A stretch of 25,694 bases of DNA from TC-15 sp034437275 (GTDB taxonomy: Bacteria; Chloroflexota; Anaerolineae; Aggregatilineales; Aggregatilineaceae). Both the position numbers and the translations under genes were made by a program. Within the stretch, counting starts at the first letter, position 1. Each line of letters starts with the position of its first letter. The notes below the pieces were generated by a model, which saw only the letters and a list, made by a program, of their open reading frames with translations, was not told the origin of the DNA and ran no database searches. The DNA lies in NCBI GenBank assembly GCA_034437275.1, contig DAOTUD010000105.1, forward strand, positions 1-25,694, read 5' to 3'. This document shows positions 14,851-24,352 of the stretch, piece after piece.

Positions 14851-14880
14851 ATTGCTACCGCACCGTTGGGGCTTTGTCAA
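14851..14880 (-). promoter_or_regulatory. Candidate promoter of ftcD
   Basis: On the - strand a perfect TTGACA (14880-14875) is followed after 17-18 bases only by weak -10 boxes (TAGCAA or AGCAAT, three matches). The location, about 70 bases before the ATG at 14804, fits. Confidence 0.35.
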
Positions 14881-14887
14881 ATATGGC

Positions 14888-14909
14888 CGGGCATTTTGCC
14901 CGCTTTTGT
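14888..14909 (+). terminator. Terminator-like hairpin just before the dnaG promoter
   Basis: CGGGCA (14888-14893) pairs with TGCCCG (14897-14902) over three bases, followed by CTTTTGTT on the + strand. It ends where the -35 box of the dnaG promoter begins. It would stop + strand transcription entering from the antisense side of ftcD. Confidence 0.5.
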
Positions 14910-14938
14910 TTGCACAAACGTTCCCATTTTCTTATAAT
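14910..14938 (+). promoter_or_regulatory. sigma70 promoter of dnaG-rpoD
   Basis: TTGCAC (14910-14915), a 17-base spacer, and a perfect TATAAT (14933-14938). The predicted start is near 14945, giving a leader of about 35 bases. Confidence 0.8.
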
Positions 14939-14978
14939 TTTTAACTACTTCGGTGGTGGAGCGTGGGGCCCCCAAAGC

Positions 14979-17009
14979 ATGTCAGTTGTTGATGAAGTAA
15001 AAGCACGCCTGGATATTGTCGATATTGTATCCGGCTATACCAACCTACAGAAGGCTGGGCGCAACTTTAAGGCGCTGTGCCCCTTCCATAACGAGCGTAC
15101 CCCGTCCTTTGTCGTCTTCCCGGAAACGCAGACATGGCGCTGTTTTGGCGCGTGTGCCGAAGGCGGCGACGTGTTCAGCTTCGTGATGAAGGCCGAGGGG
15201 TGGGACTTCGGCGACGCGCTGCGCGAACTGGCCAAGCGCGCCGGGGTCGAACTCCAGCCCCAGTCGCCGCAGCAGGCCGAGCGCCAGGAGCAGCTCGACC
15301 GCCTGTACGGGCTGCTGGACGAAACGGCCCGCTTCTTCCACGAGCAACTGCACGAGACGACGCCCGACGCAAAGATCGCCCAGGAGTACGTCAACGGGCG
15401 CGGGCTGGACCGCGAGACGGTCGAGGCGTTTACGCTGGGTTATGCGCCGCAGAACTGGCGCGACGCCCTGCATCACCTGCAAATGCTGGGCTATACGCAG
15501 GACGAGATCGTCGAGGCCGGGGTCGCCATTCGCAACGACAAGGGCAATGTCTACGACCGCTTCCGCCACCGGGTGATCATCCCCATCCGCGACAGCCGGG
15601 GCCGCACGGTGGGCTTTGGGGCGCGCGCGCTGGACCCCGACGAACGCGCCAAATACCTGAACTCGCCGCAAGGCCCGCTGTTCGACAAATCCCATCTGTT
15701 GTTTGGGCTGGATATGGCGCGGCGCGCGATCCGTGAGACGGAAACCGCGATCATTGTCGAGGGCTACATGGACGTGATGCAGGCGCACCAGGCCGGGTTC
15801 CAGAACGTCGTGGCGCAGATGGGCACCGCGCTCACCGAGACGCAGCTCCGGCAGTTGGCGCGCTACGCCGGGCAGTTGATCCTGGCGCTCGACGCCGACG
15901 CCGCCGGGATGAACGCCACCATGCGCGGCCTGGACGTCGCCCAGGAGACGCTCGAAGACGAGCAGAGCGTCACCATCGACCCGCGCGGGATCATTCGCTA
16001 CACCGGGCTGCTGGACATCGATATCCGCGTGGTGACGCTGCCGGATGGCCAGGACCCGGACGACCTGATCCGCGCCGCCCCGGACGCCTGGAGCGCCCTG
16101 GTCGAGCGCGCGACCCCCGTCGCCACTTACGTGATCCAGCAGGGCACGGCTCACCTATCGCGGGAATCGTCGGCCCACGAGCGCGAAGTTGCCGCCCGCC
16201 GGCTGCTGCCGATCCTGACCGCGACCGAGAGCGATATCGAGCGCAGCAGCAACCTCCAGGCGCTGGCCCGGCGTGTGCGCATCGACGAACGCACGCTGAT
16301 CCAGTGGACGCAGCACCACCGGACCGGCAAACACCGGGCGCTGCCCACGCTGCGCGAGCAGCGTCGCCTGGCCGGACGCCCCCAGGGGGACCGCCGCGCC
16401 GCACGCGCCAGCGGCCCGCCCGGCCAGCCCGAACGGCGCGAGGGCTTTTGCCTGGGGATGCTGCTCCAACAGCCGGAGCGCCTGTTTGCCGCCAACCGCA
16501 AGCTGCGCGAATTGCAGCAGGCCAGCGGCATCACGGGCGACGTGCTGGGGCCGCTTGACACGCGGGACCTCAGCCGCCCCGATCACCAGACGATCTTTCG
16601 CGTGCTGGCCGCCGCGCTGTACCAGGACGATCTGTCGCCGCTGGCGTACCTGGCGGCGCACCTGCCGCCGGAAGTGATGGCGGTGGTGGATGAATTGCAG
16701 GTTGCCCCGCTGGATTCGTTCCGGCAGCACCTGACCGGCGCGCTGGAAACGGAACTGCAATCGATTTTGCGCGAGCAGGCGCGCCTCAACGCCGTACCAG
16801 AACCTGACACCGACCTGTTCATCCGGGAGGCGCTCGAACTGCGGCTCAATCGCCTGGAACGCGAAATGCACGAGACGTTCTTCTTGCAAGAAGACGCCGA
16901 CAATTTGACAGATCAAGATTATCAGGCCACAGTTAGGGTGAATACGCGCGCACGCCAATCCATTACCAAAGCCTTACAGCAAATTAAAAGTATCGTCCGA
17001 GACAGGTAA
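14979..17009 (+). CDS. dnaG: DNA primase
   Basis: 676 residues from the ATG at 14979 (MSVVDEVKARLDIVDIV); the frame stays open upstream, but those residues do not match primases and would start before the promoter. Domains: a CHC2 zinc finger at Cys34, His37, Cys55 and Cys59, where the last pair reads CFGAC with one extra residue compared with the common CFGC; the primase core; TOPRIM with VEGYMDVM (260-267) and the acidic DADAAG (Asp305, Asp307); and a C-terminal part for helicase contact. It makes RNA primers for replication. The nearest Shine-Dalgarno-like GGAG lies 17 bases upstream, unusually far. rpoD follows 5 bases after the stop. Confidence 0.96.
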   Translation: MSVVDEVKARLDIVDIVSGYTNLQKAGRNFKALCPFHNERTPSFVVFPETQTWRCFGACAEGGDVFSFVMKAEGWDFGDALRELAKRAGVELQPQSPQQAERQEQLDRLYGLLDETARFFHEQLHETTPDAKIAQEYVNGRGLDRETVEAFTLGYAPQNWRDALHHLQMLGYTQDEIVEAGVAIRNDKGNVYDRFRHRVIIPIRDSRGRTVGFGARALDPDERAKYLNSPQGPLFDKSHLLFGLDMARRAIRETETAIIVEGYMDVMQAHQAGFQNVVAQMGTALTETQLRQLARYAGQLILALDADAAGMNATMRGLDVAQETLEDEQSVTIDPRGIIRYTGLLDIDIRVVTLPDGQDPDDLIRAAPDAWSALVERATPVATYVIQQGTAHLSRESSAHEREVAARRLLPILTATESDIERSSNLQALARRVRIDERTLIQWTQHHRTGKHRALPTLREQRRLAGRPQGDRRAARASGPPGQPERREGFCLGMLLQQPERLFAANRKLRELQQASGITGDVLGPLDTRDLSRPDHQTIFRVLAAALYQDDLSPLAYLAAHLPPEVMAVVDELQVAPLDSFRQHLTGALETELQSILREQARLNAVPEPDTDLFIREALELRLNRLEREMHETFFLQEDADNLTDQDYQATVRVNTRARQSITKALQQIKSIVRDR

Positions 17010-17014
17010 GGCCC

Positions 17015-18670
<1,656 letters not shown>

Positions 18671-18676
18671 TGTAAC

Positions 18677-19633
18677 ATGGCCGTGCCCACCCGCCCGACG
18701 TTCTGCCCGGTTTGTGGCAAAAAGCTGGTGCATCGCACGGTTGGCGGGCGCGAGCGGCTGTCGTGCCCGGCCTGTAACTACGTCCACTACCAGAACCCGG
18801 TGCCGGGCGTCGGCGTCGTGATCGAAATGGACGACGGCATCGTGCTGATCAAGCGCGGCGGGCAGGTCAAGCCGGACCGCTGGGCGCTGCCGTCCGGGTA
18901 CATCGAGGCCGACGAAAGCGTCGAAGAGGCTGCCATCCGCGAAAGCTGCGAAGAAACCGGGCTGCACATCGAACTGATCGACCTGCTTGGGGTCTATTCG
19001 TTCCCCGAAGGCCCCCCCGCCAGCGGGATCATCGTCTTTTACCGGGCGCAACCTGTCCGTGGCACGCTGTGCGCGGGCGACGATGCGCAGGATGTGCGGG
19101 TCTTCCCGGCGGGCGATCTGCCGCCGCTGCCGTTCCGCACCCATCGCCAGGCGCTGCGGCGCTGGCTGGCGCTGCGCAACCAGGTTCCCCCCGATAACTT
19201 CGAAGACTTTACCATCCGCGAGGCCGAACCTGCCGACAAAAACTCCATCATGGACTTGCTGCGGCTGGTGGATGCCAACAAGCACCTCACGCCCGCGGAA
19301 TGGCAGGCCGCCGGGCAGCGCTTCGCCGAACGCCAGACGATCATCGTGTTCGTGGCCGAAACGACGGACCGGCAGGTGATCGGGTTTGTGGCGCTGTCGC
19401 TGGTGCAGACGCTGACCGGCGGGCGCGGCTGGGTCGATGACATGGCGGTCGCCATCGACTATCGCGGCGAGGGGGTCGGGGTGGCGCTGCTGGAGGCGGC
19501 GCTGCGCTATGCGAACCGGCTGAATCTCAGCCACCTGTACATCAACATCGAGCGCGGCAGCCCGGCAGCGCGCGCATTTTCGCAGGCCGCCGGGTTCCTG
19601 GAAAGCTCCATCTCGTACCTGCGCATCCGCTGA
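18677..19633 (+). CDS. Zinc ribbon-Nudix hydrolase-GNAT fusion protein
   Basis: 318 residues. A four-cysteine zinc ribbon (Cys10, Cys13, Cys30, Cys33) is followed by a Nudix domain whose box is complete (Gly74 to Leu96: GYIEADE, REScEETGL). It therefore should hydrolyse a nucleoside diphosphate linked to another group. From about residue 174 a second domain begins (FTIREAEPADKNSIMDLL) with GNAT motif A (DYRGEGVGVALLEAALRYA) and the final strand (AAGFLESSISYLRIR). Substrates unknown. It starts six bases after the rpoD stop with no clear ribosome site, so translation may depend on rpoD. Confidence 0.88.
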   Translation: MAVPTRPTFCPVCGKKLVHRTVGGRERLSCPACNYVHYQNPVPGVGVVIEMDDGIVLIKRGGQVKPDRWALPSGYIEADESVEEAAIRESCEETGLHIELIDLLGVYSFPEGPPASGIIVFYRAQPVRGTLCAGDDAQDVRVFPAGDLPPLPFRTHRQALRRWLALRNQVPPDNFEDFTIREAEPADKNSIMDLLRLVDANKHLTPAEWQAAGQRFAERQTIIVFVAETTDRQVIGFVALSLVQTLTGGRGWVDDMAVAIDYRGEGVGVALLEAALRYANRLNLSHLYINIERGSPAARAFSQAAGFLESSISYLRIR

Positions 19634-19697
19634 TCACCCCCGCCGGCAGCATTCGTATAACCTCATACAGCATCATAGCGCACGGGAGAGAATGTCG

Positions 19698-20927
19698 ATG
19701 ATGTGGTTACGCCGGAGTATTGTATTTTCGCTGCTGATTCTGGCCCTGGTCGCCTGTGAGAAGGCCGAACCGGACCCAACCAAAACCCCGGACCTGGCCA
19801 GCCGCCAGACCGCCCAGGCCATGTTTGCGCCCACCGACACCCCGGTGCGGCTGACCCCAACCACCGTCTCTAGCGAGGTCGAGATCGCGCTGAACGACAC
19901 CATCACCTGGATGCGCCAGGCCGTGCTCAACGGCAATTATGAGGGGTACATGCAGTACGTCTGGCCGGGCGATCCGCTGTTTGCCGCCGAGCAGGCGCAG
20001 TGGGCGGACGACTGGCTGGCCAACCCCCTCAGCCGGTTCGACGCCACCCTCAGCCGCATTCAGATGCTGGACGACGACACCGCCGAGGCCCGGCTGGCGA
20101 TCCAGTGGACGCAGCGCGAGCAGAACCTGTCCGGCGGGGCGATTGTCTCGGTCACGTTCCACCAGGAGGGCGATGAATGGCTGCTCGGCGGCGAAAGCTG
20201 GGAAGTGATCGAAACGCCCGGCATCCACTTCTACTACTTCGACAACGAAATTTCTGACAACCAACGCCAGGCCAAAGCTGTCGAAGAATACCTACCGGCG
20301 GTCTACGCGCGCCTGACCAGCGAGTTCGACTTCACGCCGGACGCCACCGCGCACTTCAAGATGTACGAGAAAGCCTCGACGCTGCAAACCTGGACGCGCA
20401 TGTCGATCGCGGTGCTCACCGTGTGGAACGAGCCGGGCGAGGCGATCAAGATCACGCTTGGGCCGCAGAACACCCCCCCGCGTGACGAACTCATCGCGCG
20501 CGAATATGCCCGCTTTTTGCTCTACGAGATGGCCGGGGGCACCGCGGGTGATTTCCCCTGGTGGTTTGAGGCCGGCGTGGCCGAATATGGCGGCTTTTTC
20601 TTCCGCCGCTCGACCGAACGCGACCCGGCCCTGATGGGGATCGCGCGCCTGCTGATGGCGCCCGACGATGCCGAGGCGCAGGTGATCCCCTGGGAGGAGA
20701 TGCAAATCGAACCCGACTGGCCGGGCGACAAGCTCGACCGGGCGGCGACCCAGGCGTATACGCTGGTCGCGTACATTCACCAGACCTATCCCGACCGGCT
20801 CAATCCCTGGATCAAAGCCATCGCGGGCGGCCAGAGCGTGGACGAGGCCACCCAGACCTATCTGGGCCTCAGCTTCATCGAACTGGACGCCGCGTGGCGC
20901 GCCTGGCTGGCCGAACAGCTTGCCTAG
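19698..20927 (+). CDS. Lipoprotein with a degenerate peptidase-MA-like domain
   Basis: 409 residues from ATG 19698, chosen because GGGAG (19684-19688) then lies nine bases upstream; ATG 19692 would add two residues. Signal peptide with lipobox LVAC, then a short Thr/Pro stalk. The N-terminal half (about 55-170) resembles a lipoprotein accessory fold. The C-terminal half has the layout of gluzincin metallopeptidases of the peptidase-MA type: ELIAREYARFLLYEM where HExxH is expected, then PWWFEAGVAEYGG, like the usual W..EG.AEY. Both zinc-binding histidines are replaced (REYAR), so it is probably not an active protease. It is 58 bases after the Nudix gene. Confidence 0.72.
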   Translation: MMWLRRSIVFSLLILALVACEKAEPDPTKTPDLASRQTAQAMFAPTDTPVRLTPTTVSSEVEIALNDTITWMRQAVLNGNYEGYMQYVWPGDPLFAAEQAQWADDWLANPLSRFDATLSRIQMLDDDTAEARLAIQWTQREQNLSGGAIVSVTFHQEGDEWLLGGESWEVIETPGIHFYYFDNEISDNQRQAKAVEEYLPAVYARLTSEFDFTPDATAHFKMYEKASTLQTWTRMSIAVLTVWNEPGEAIKITLGPQNTPPRDELIAREYARFLLYEMAGGTAGDFPWWFEAGVAEYGGFFFRRSTERDPALMGIARLLMAPDDAEAQVIPWEEMQIEPDWPGDKLDRAATQAYTLVAYIHQTYPDRLNPWIKAIAGGQSVDEATQTYLGLSFIELDAAWRAWLAEQLA

Positions 20928-20959
20928 CCGGGGGAATCGTTCCCGCCTCTCGATGATAA

Positions 20960-20984
20960 AATCCCCGGACAGCGCCCGGGGATT
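20960..20984. terminator. Bidirectional intrinsic terminator
   Basis: AATCCCCGG (20960-20968) pairs with CCGGGGATT (20976-20984) over seven bases. On the - strand it is followed by TTATC after the AT end of the stem, serving the yihY-type gene. On the + strand GATCGTTTT follows, serving the lipoprotein gene. Confidence 0.75.
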
Positions 20985-21011
20985 GATCGTTTTGCAGCGC
21001 GGATGCAGCGC

Positions 21012-21941
21012 TTATGTCTCGCTCTCGGCGCGGGGAACTTCCAGGTTGTGCACCGAGCGCCGGTTCATCCAGTCGTCGAACGCGACACACAGTTCCGCCC
21101 CGAAAATGATGATGATCCCGGTCAGGAAGGCCCAGAACATCAACACGATCACCGTCGCCACCGAGCCGTAAATCCAGTTGTAGGACGCCACGTTGTCCAG
21201 GTACCACGCGAAGGCGCGCTTGGCGATCTCCCAGGCGATCCCACCCAGGAAGGCCGATACCCAGATCGCGTCCCAGCGCACCGTGCGGCTGGGGATGAAG
21301 CGGTACAGGAACGCGAACAGCGACACGCTCAGGCTCAGCGGGATCAGCAAGGCCCCGGTCGTCAGCAGCGACGACGAGCGCGAGAACATCACCAGGTCGA
21401 TGATGCCGAAGATCGCGGTCGTCAGCAGCGACGCCAGCAGCAGCACCGCCAGCGCCAGCATCAGCCCGATGCCGAACAGCCGTTTCTGGATGGTGCCGCG
21501 CGGCTCGGTGCCGAACGAGCGATTGAGGGCCGCCGTCAGGTTGGTAAAGACCCCGATCGCTGACCAGGACAGCGTGAGGCCGGCCACGATCCCGAACGAG
21601 CTGCGCTGCTCCAGCGCCTCGGCAATCGAATCCTGCAGGAAGTTCGCCGTCGAAGCGGGCAGGAAGATGCGCAGCACGCCGTCGATCTGGTCGTGGGCCG
21701 CCGCCGGCCCCAGGATCGTGCCGATGATGACGATCAACAGCAGCAGCAGCGGGAACAGTGAGAACACCGCATAATAGGCCAGGGCTGCCGATTCGTGGAA
21801 GCCGTGTTTGGTGAAGCGATCCCCGGCCCGGTAGATATCGTTGAGCAGACCATCGGTCATGGCGTTGGCCAGAATCCACCAGCGCCGGTAGAACGGCAAG
21901 GTATGTTTTTTATCTCCGGTACTTTTTTTCCCTGTCGACAT
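21012..21941 (-). CDS. YihY/virulence factor BrkB family membrane protein
   Basis: 309 residues from ATG 21941; an in-frame GTG at 21947 would add two. It has about six membrane helices. Family marks: the ESAALAYYAVFSLFPLLLLL segment in the first helix, SWSAIGVFTNLTAALNRSFG, and the final WIYGSVATVIVLMFWAFLTGIIIIFGAEL. The molecular role of the family is not settled (once confused with RNase BN). It stands alone, divergent from the HAD gene and convergent with the lipoprotein gene. Confidence 0.9.
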   Translation of the reverse strand: MSTGKKSTGDKKHTLPFYRRWWILANAMTDGLLNDIYRAGDRFTKHGFHESAALAYYAVFSLFPLLLLLIVIIGTILGPAAAHDQIDGVLRIFLPASTANFLQDSIAEALEQRSSFGIVAGLTLSWSAIGVFTNLTAALNRSFGTEPRGTIQKRLFGIGLMLALAVLLLASLLTTAIFGIIDLVMFSRSSSLLTTGALLIPLSLSVSLFAFLYRFIPSRTVRWDAIWVSAFLGGIAWEIAKRAFAWYLDNVASYNWIYGSVATVIVLMFWAFLTGIIIIFGAELCVAFDDWMNRRSVHNLEVPRAESET

Positions 21942-21978
21942 ACCCACGTTACAATAACCTCACATAATCTGTCGATTT

Positions 21979-21997
21979 TATACAATCTAACACAAAA
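21979..21997 (+). promoter_or_regulatory. Candidate -10 box of the HAD gene, very short leader
   Basis: TATACA at 21979-21984 lies only 13 bases before the ATG at 21998. No Shine-Dalgarno is visible and no good -35 box was found. If used, the transcript would be nearly leaderless. The - strand of the same AT-rich segment contains TATAAA, a possible -10 for the YihY-family gene. Confidence 0.3.
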
Positions 21998-22615
21998 ATG
22001 GCGATGGTTAAAGCAGTGATTCTCGACTTTGATGGGGTTCTAATACGTGCCGAAAGCCACAACGCGCATCATGCCTGGGATGAACGCCTCGGTTTGCCGA
22101 CCGGCAGCGTCGAACGCGCGATACATCACAGCGACCTGTGGATACAGGCGCAGTTGGGGCGCATCTCGTACCAGGCCTACTGGAAGGGGGTGGCCGAACT
22201 GCTCTACACCTCGCCAGACGTGATCCCCGAACTGCGGCGCGATTTCTTCAGCGGGGACCGGCTGAATTACAAGCTGGTGGATTATATCCGCGAACTGCGG
22301 AAGCATGACATCCAGATTGCGCTGCTGTGCAACGCGACCGCGCATCTCAAGAAGCGCCTGGAGGAGTTCGGCGTGCAGGATATCTTCGACCATGTGCTGA
22401 TCTCGGCGGAGATCGGCGTGATGAAGCCCGACCCGACCGCGTTCCGGGTGGCGCTGCAAGCCCTGGGGACCGCCCCGCAGGAAACCATCTATGTCGACGA
22501 CTCGTACATCAACGTTCGGGCGGCGCAATCGGTGAACCTGGACACGATTCTGTTTCGCCCGGATACCGACCTGCGCAGCGTATTGTCCGACCACCTGGGC
22601 ACCGACGGTGCCTGA
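21998..22615 (+). CDS. HAD-superfamily hydrolase, subfamily IA
   Basis: 205 residues. HAD motifs in order: motif I DFDGVLI (nucleophile Asp and acid/base Asp), motif II LLCNAT, motif III with Lys in GVMKPDPTAF, and motif IV YVDDSYINV. A helical cap lies between about residues 17 and 85. It should be a small-molecule phosphatase or dehalogenase-like enzyme in the cytosol; substrate unknown. The start at 21998 lacks a ribosome site; ATG 22004 (MVKAVILDFDG) is an alternative that also lacks one. Confidence 0.88.
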   Translation: MAMVKAVILDFDGVLIRAESHNAHHAWDERLGLPTGSVERAIHHSDLWIQAQLGRISYQAYWKGVAELLYTSPDVIPELRRDFFSGDRLNYKLVDYIRELRKHDIQIALLCNATAHLKKRLEEFGVQDIFDHVLISAEIGVMKPDPTAFRVALQALGTAPQETIYVDDSYINVRAAQSVNLDTILFRPDTDLRSVLSDHLGTDGA

Positions 22616-22636
22616 CAACCTGGAAGGGGGGACATT

Positions 22637-22747
22637 GTGCCACAAGGCCAACGGCTGATGTTCGACGGCGGGCACCCGGTCCACCGCGAGCATCCCCAGG
22701 TGTTCCGGCAAGCGCTGCGGCGTCACTGGGGGGAGGCCGCGCCGTGA
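22637..22747 (+). pseudogene. Short ORF resembling the C-terminal end of an alpha/beta-hydrolase
   Basis: A GTG-started frame of 36 codons with GGAAGGGGGG upstream (22622-22631), ending in TGA that overlaps the GTG of the next gene. The peptide contains MFDGGHPVHREHPQVF, which resembles the catalytic-His end of alpha/beta-hydrolases (G-H-x-x-H-x-E-x-P-x-x-F). It is in the same frame as the HAD gene, after its stop. It may be a remnant of a deleted gene or a small coupled reading frame. The match is by eye only. Confidence 0.35.
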
Positions 22748-23547
22748 CGACACCGCCCGCCGTAAAGGACGCCTTCACCAGCGGCGATCTGTCGCCCCGC
22801 TGGCGGCCCTGGACGATTGGCGTCGGCCAGTTGGTGCACGTCGAGGACACGCTGCGCTGCGTGGTGGGCGGGGCCAGCGCGGACCAGTACAGCGACGCGC
22901 AGATCACGGATTACCAGGGCCTTCCCCGCCGCGAGTTCCCCTGGCAGCCGCCGCTGCGCATGGAGGTGCGCGCCTGGGCGTCGCACGGCGTGGAGCACCT
23001 GCGCGGCACCGCCGGGTTCGGCTTCTGGAATGAGCCGTTCGTGCCGGTCGGGCACAAGCTGCCGCGTTTGCCGCGGGTGGTGTGGTTCTTCTTCGGATCG
23101 CCGCCGAATGACATGGCGCTGGCCAAAGGTGTGCCCGGCTGGGGGTGGAAAGCGGCCACCCTGGACGCGGCCCGGCTCCCGTTTCTACTACTGGCCCCCT
23201 TTGCACCGGTCGGGTTCCTGTTGATGCGCGTGCCGGCGCTCTACCGGCGACTGTGGCCGCTGAGCCAGCGCGCGATCGGGGCGTCGGAGGCGCGGCTGCC
23301 GGTCGACCTGGACGTGCCGCACACCTACACGCTGGAGTGGCTGCCGGATGCGGTCGTGTTTCACGTCGACGGCGCGCCGGTGCACACCGCCCCCGCGTCA
23401 CCGCGCGGGCCGCTGGGGTTCATCGCCTGGATGGACAACCAGTACGCGGTCGTGACGCCGCAGGGCCGCTTCCGGTTCGGACGAGTCGAGACCCCGGCGC
23501 AGCAGTGGCTGGCGCTGGACCGGGTCACCATACAGCAGCTTGATTGA
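22744..23547 (+). CDS. Concanavalin-like beta-sandwich protein, unknown function
   Basis: 267 residues from GTG 22744, supported by GGGAGG (22731-22736); the frame is open further upstream but only inside the HAD gene. The pattern of alternating strands with VRAWASHGVEHLRGTAGFGF and TYTLEWLPDAVVFHVDGAPV resembles the GH16/laminarinase-like jelly roll. The catalytic ExDxxE of GH16 is absent, so enzymatic action is doubtful. A hydrophobic stretch at about residues 141-170 (LPFLLLAPFAPVGFLLM) interrupts the fold. There is no signal peptide. It is followed after 22 bases by fabL. Confidence 0.65.
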   Translation: MTTPPAVKDAFTSGDLSPRWRPWTIGVGQLVHVEDTLRCVVGGASADQYSDAQITDYQGLPRREFPWQPPLRMEVRAWASHGVEHLRGTAGFGFWNEPFVPVGHKLPRLPRVVWFFFGSPPNDMALAKGVPGWGWKAATLDAARLPFLLLAPFAPVGFLLMRVPALYRRLWPLSQRAIGASEARLPVDLDVPHTYTLEWLPDAVVFHVDGAPVHTAPASPRGPLGFIAWMDNQYAVVTPQGRFRFGRVETPAQQWLALDRVTIQQLD

Positions 23548-23569
23548 GCAGCCTGAGGAGTAAAAAATA

Positions 23570-24337
23570 ATGCGTTTTGAGGGGAAAGTGGCGTTAGTGA
23601 CCGGCAGCGGGCGCGGCATCGGCAAGGTGATCGTGCGGCGCTTTGCCAGCGAAGGCGCGAACGTCGTGATCAATTACTTCCGCAACCGCGAGGCCGCCGA
23701 AGCAACTGCCGAGGAAATTACGGCGCTGGGCCGCGCGGTGCACCTCGTGCGCGCCGACCTGGGCAAGCCGGAGGACGTCGAGCGCGTAGTCGGCTCGACG
23801 GTCGAGGCGTTGGGCGGCCTGGATATCCTGGTGCACAACGCGGCGTCCGGCTACAACCGCCCGGTGATGGAGCAGCGCGTCAAGGGCTGGGACTGGACGC
23901 TGAACATCAACGCGCGCGCGGCTTTGTTCCTGGCGCAGCGTGCCGCCCCGGTGATGGAGGCGCGCGGCGGCGGGGCGATGGTCAACATCTCCAGCCTGGG
24001 CGCGCAGCGCGTGCTGCCGGAATACGTGGTCGTCGGGGCGTCGAAGGCGGCCCTGGAGGCAGTGACGCGCTACCTGGCGGTCGAACTGGCCCCCAAGAAC
24101 ATCGTGGTCAACGCGGTATCTGCCGGGATCGTGCGCACCGACGCCTTGCAGCATTTCCCCTCGATGCGCGAGCAGTTTGAGGAGCACTTCGACTATGCGC
24201 GCCAGCGTACCCCGGCGGGCCGGATTCTGACGCCGGAGGATGTGGCGGGGGTGGTTGCGTTTTTGTGTTCGCCGGAGGCGGCGATGATCCGGGGGCAGAC
24301 GATCATCATCGATGGGGGCGCGACGCTCGGCTTTTAG
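23570..24337 (+). CDS. fabL: Enoyl-[acyl-carrier-protein] reductase (NADPH), FabL type
   Basis: 255 residues, short-chain dehydrogenase fold. NADP-binding TGSGRGIG (11-18), HNAASGYNRPVMEQ, a WDWTLNINA stretch, and ISSLGAQRVLPEYVVVGASK with Tyr152 and Lys159. The Y-x6-K spacing is that of enoyl-ACP reductases rather than the Y-x3-K of ketoreductases. VTRYLAVELAPKNI, HFPSMRE and MIRGQTIIIDGG match Bacillus FabL as I recall it. It performs the last reduction of each fatty-acid elongation round in the cytosol. GAGGAG lies just upstream. The stop is 15 bases from the convergent kinase gene with no visible terminator. Confidence 0.88.
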   Translation: MRFEGKVALVTGSGRGIGKVIVRRFASEGANVVINYFRNREAAEATAEEITALGRAVHLVRADLGKPEDVERVVGSTVEALGGLDILVHNAASGYNRPVMEQRVKGWDWTLNINARAALFLAQRAAPVMEARGGGAMVNISSLGAQRVLPEYVVVGASKAALEAVTRYLAVELAPKNIVVNAVSAGIVRTDALQHFPSMREQFEEHFDYARQRTPAGRILTPEDVAGVVAFLCSPEAAMIRGQTIIIDGGATLGF

Positions 24338-24352
24338 CGGCAGTGGGCGGGA

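Noticed and set aside
22327..22743. Extension of the jelly-roll gene upstream into the HAD gene
   Set aside because: The extra residues are an out-of-frame translation of the HAD enzyme, and a good ribosome site precedes GTG 22744.
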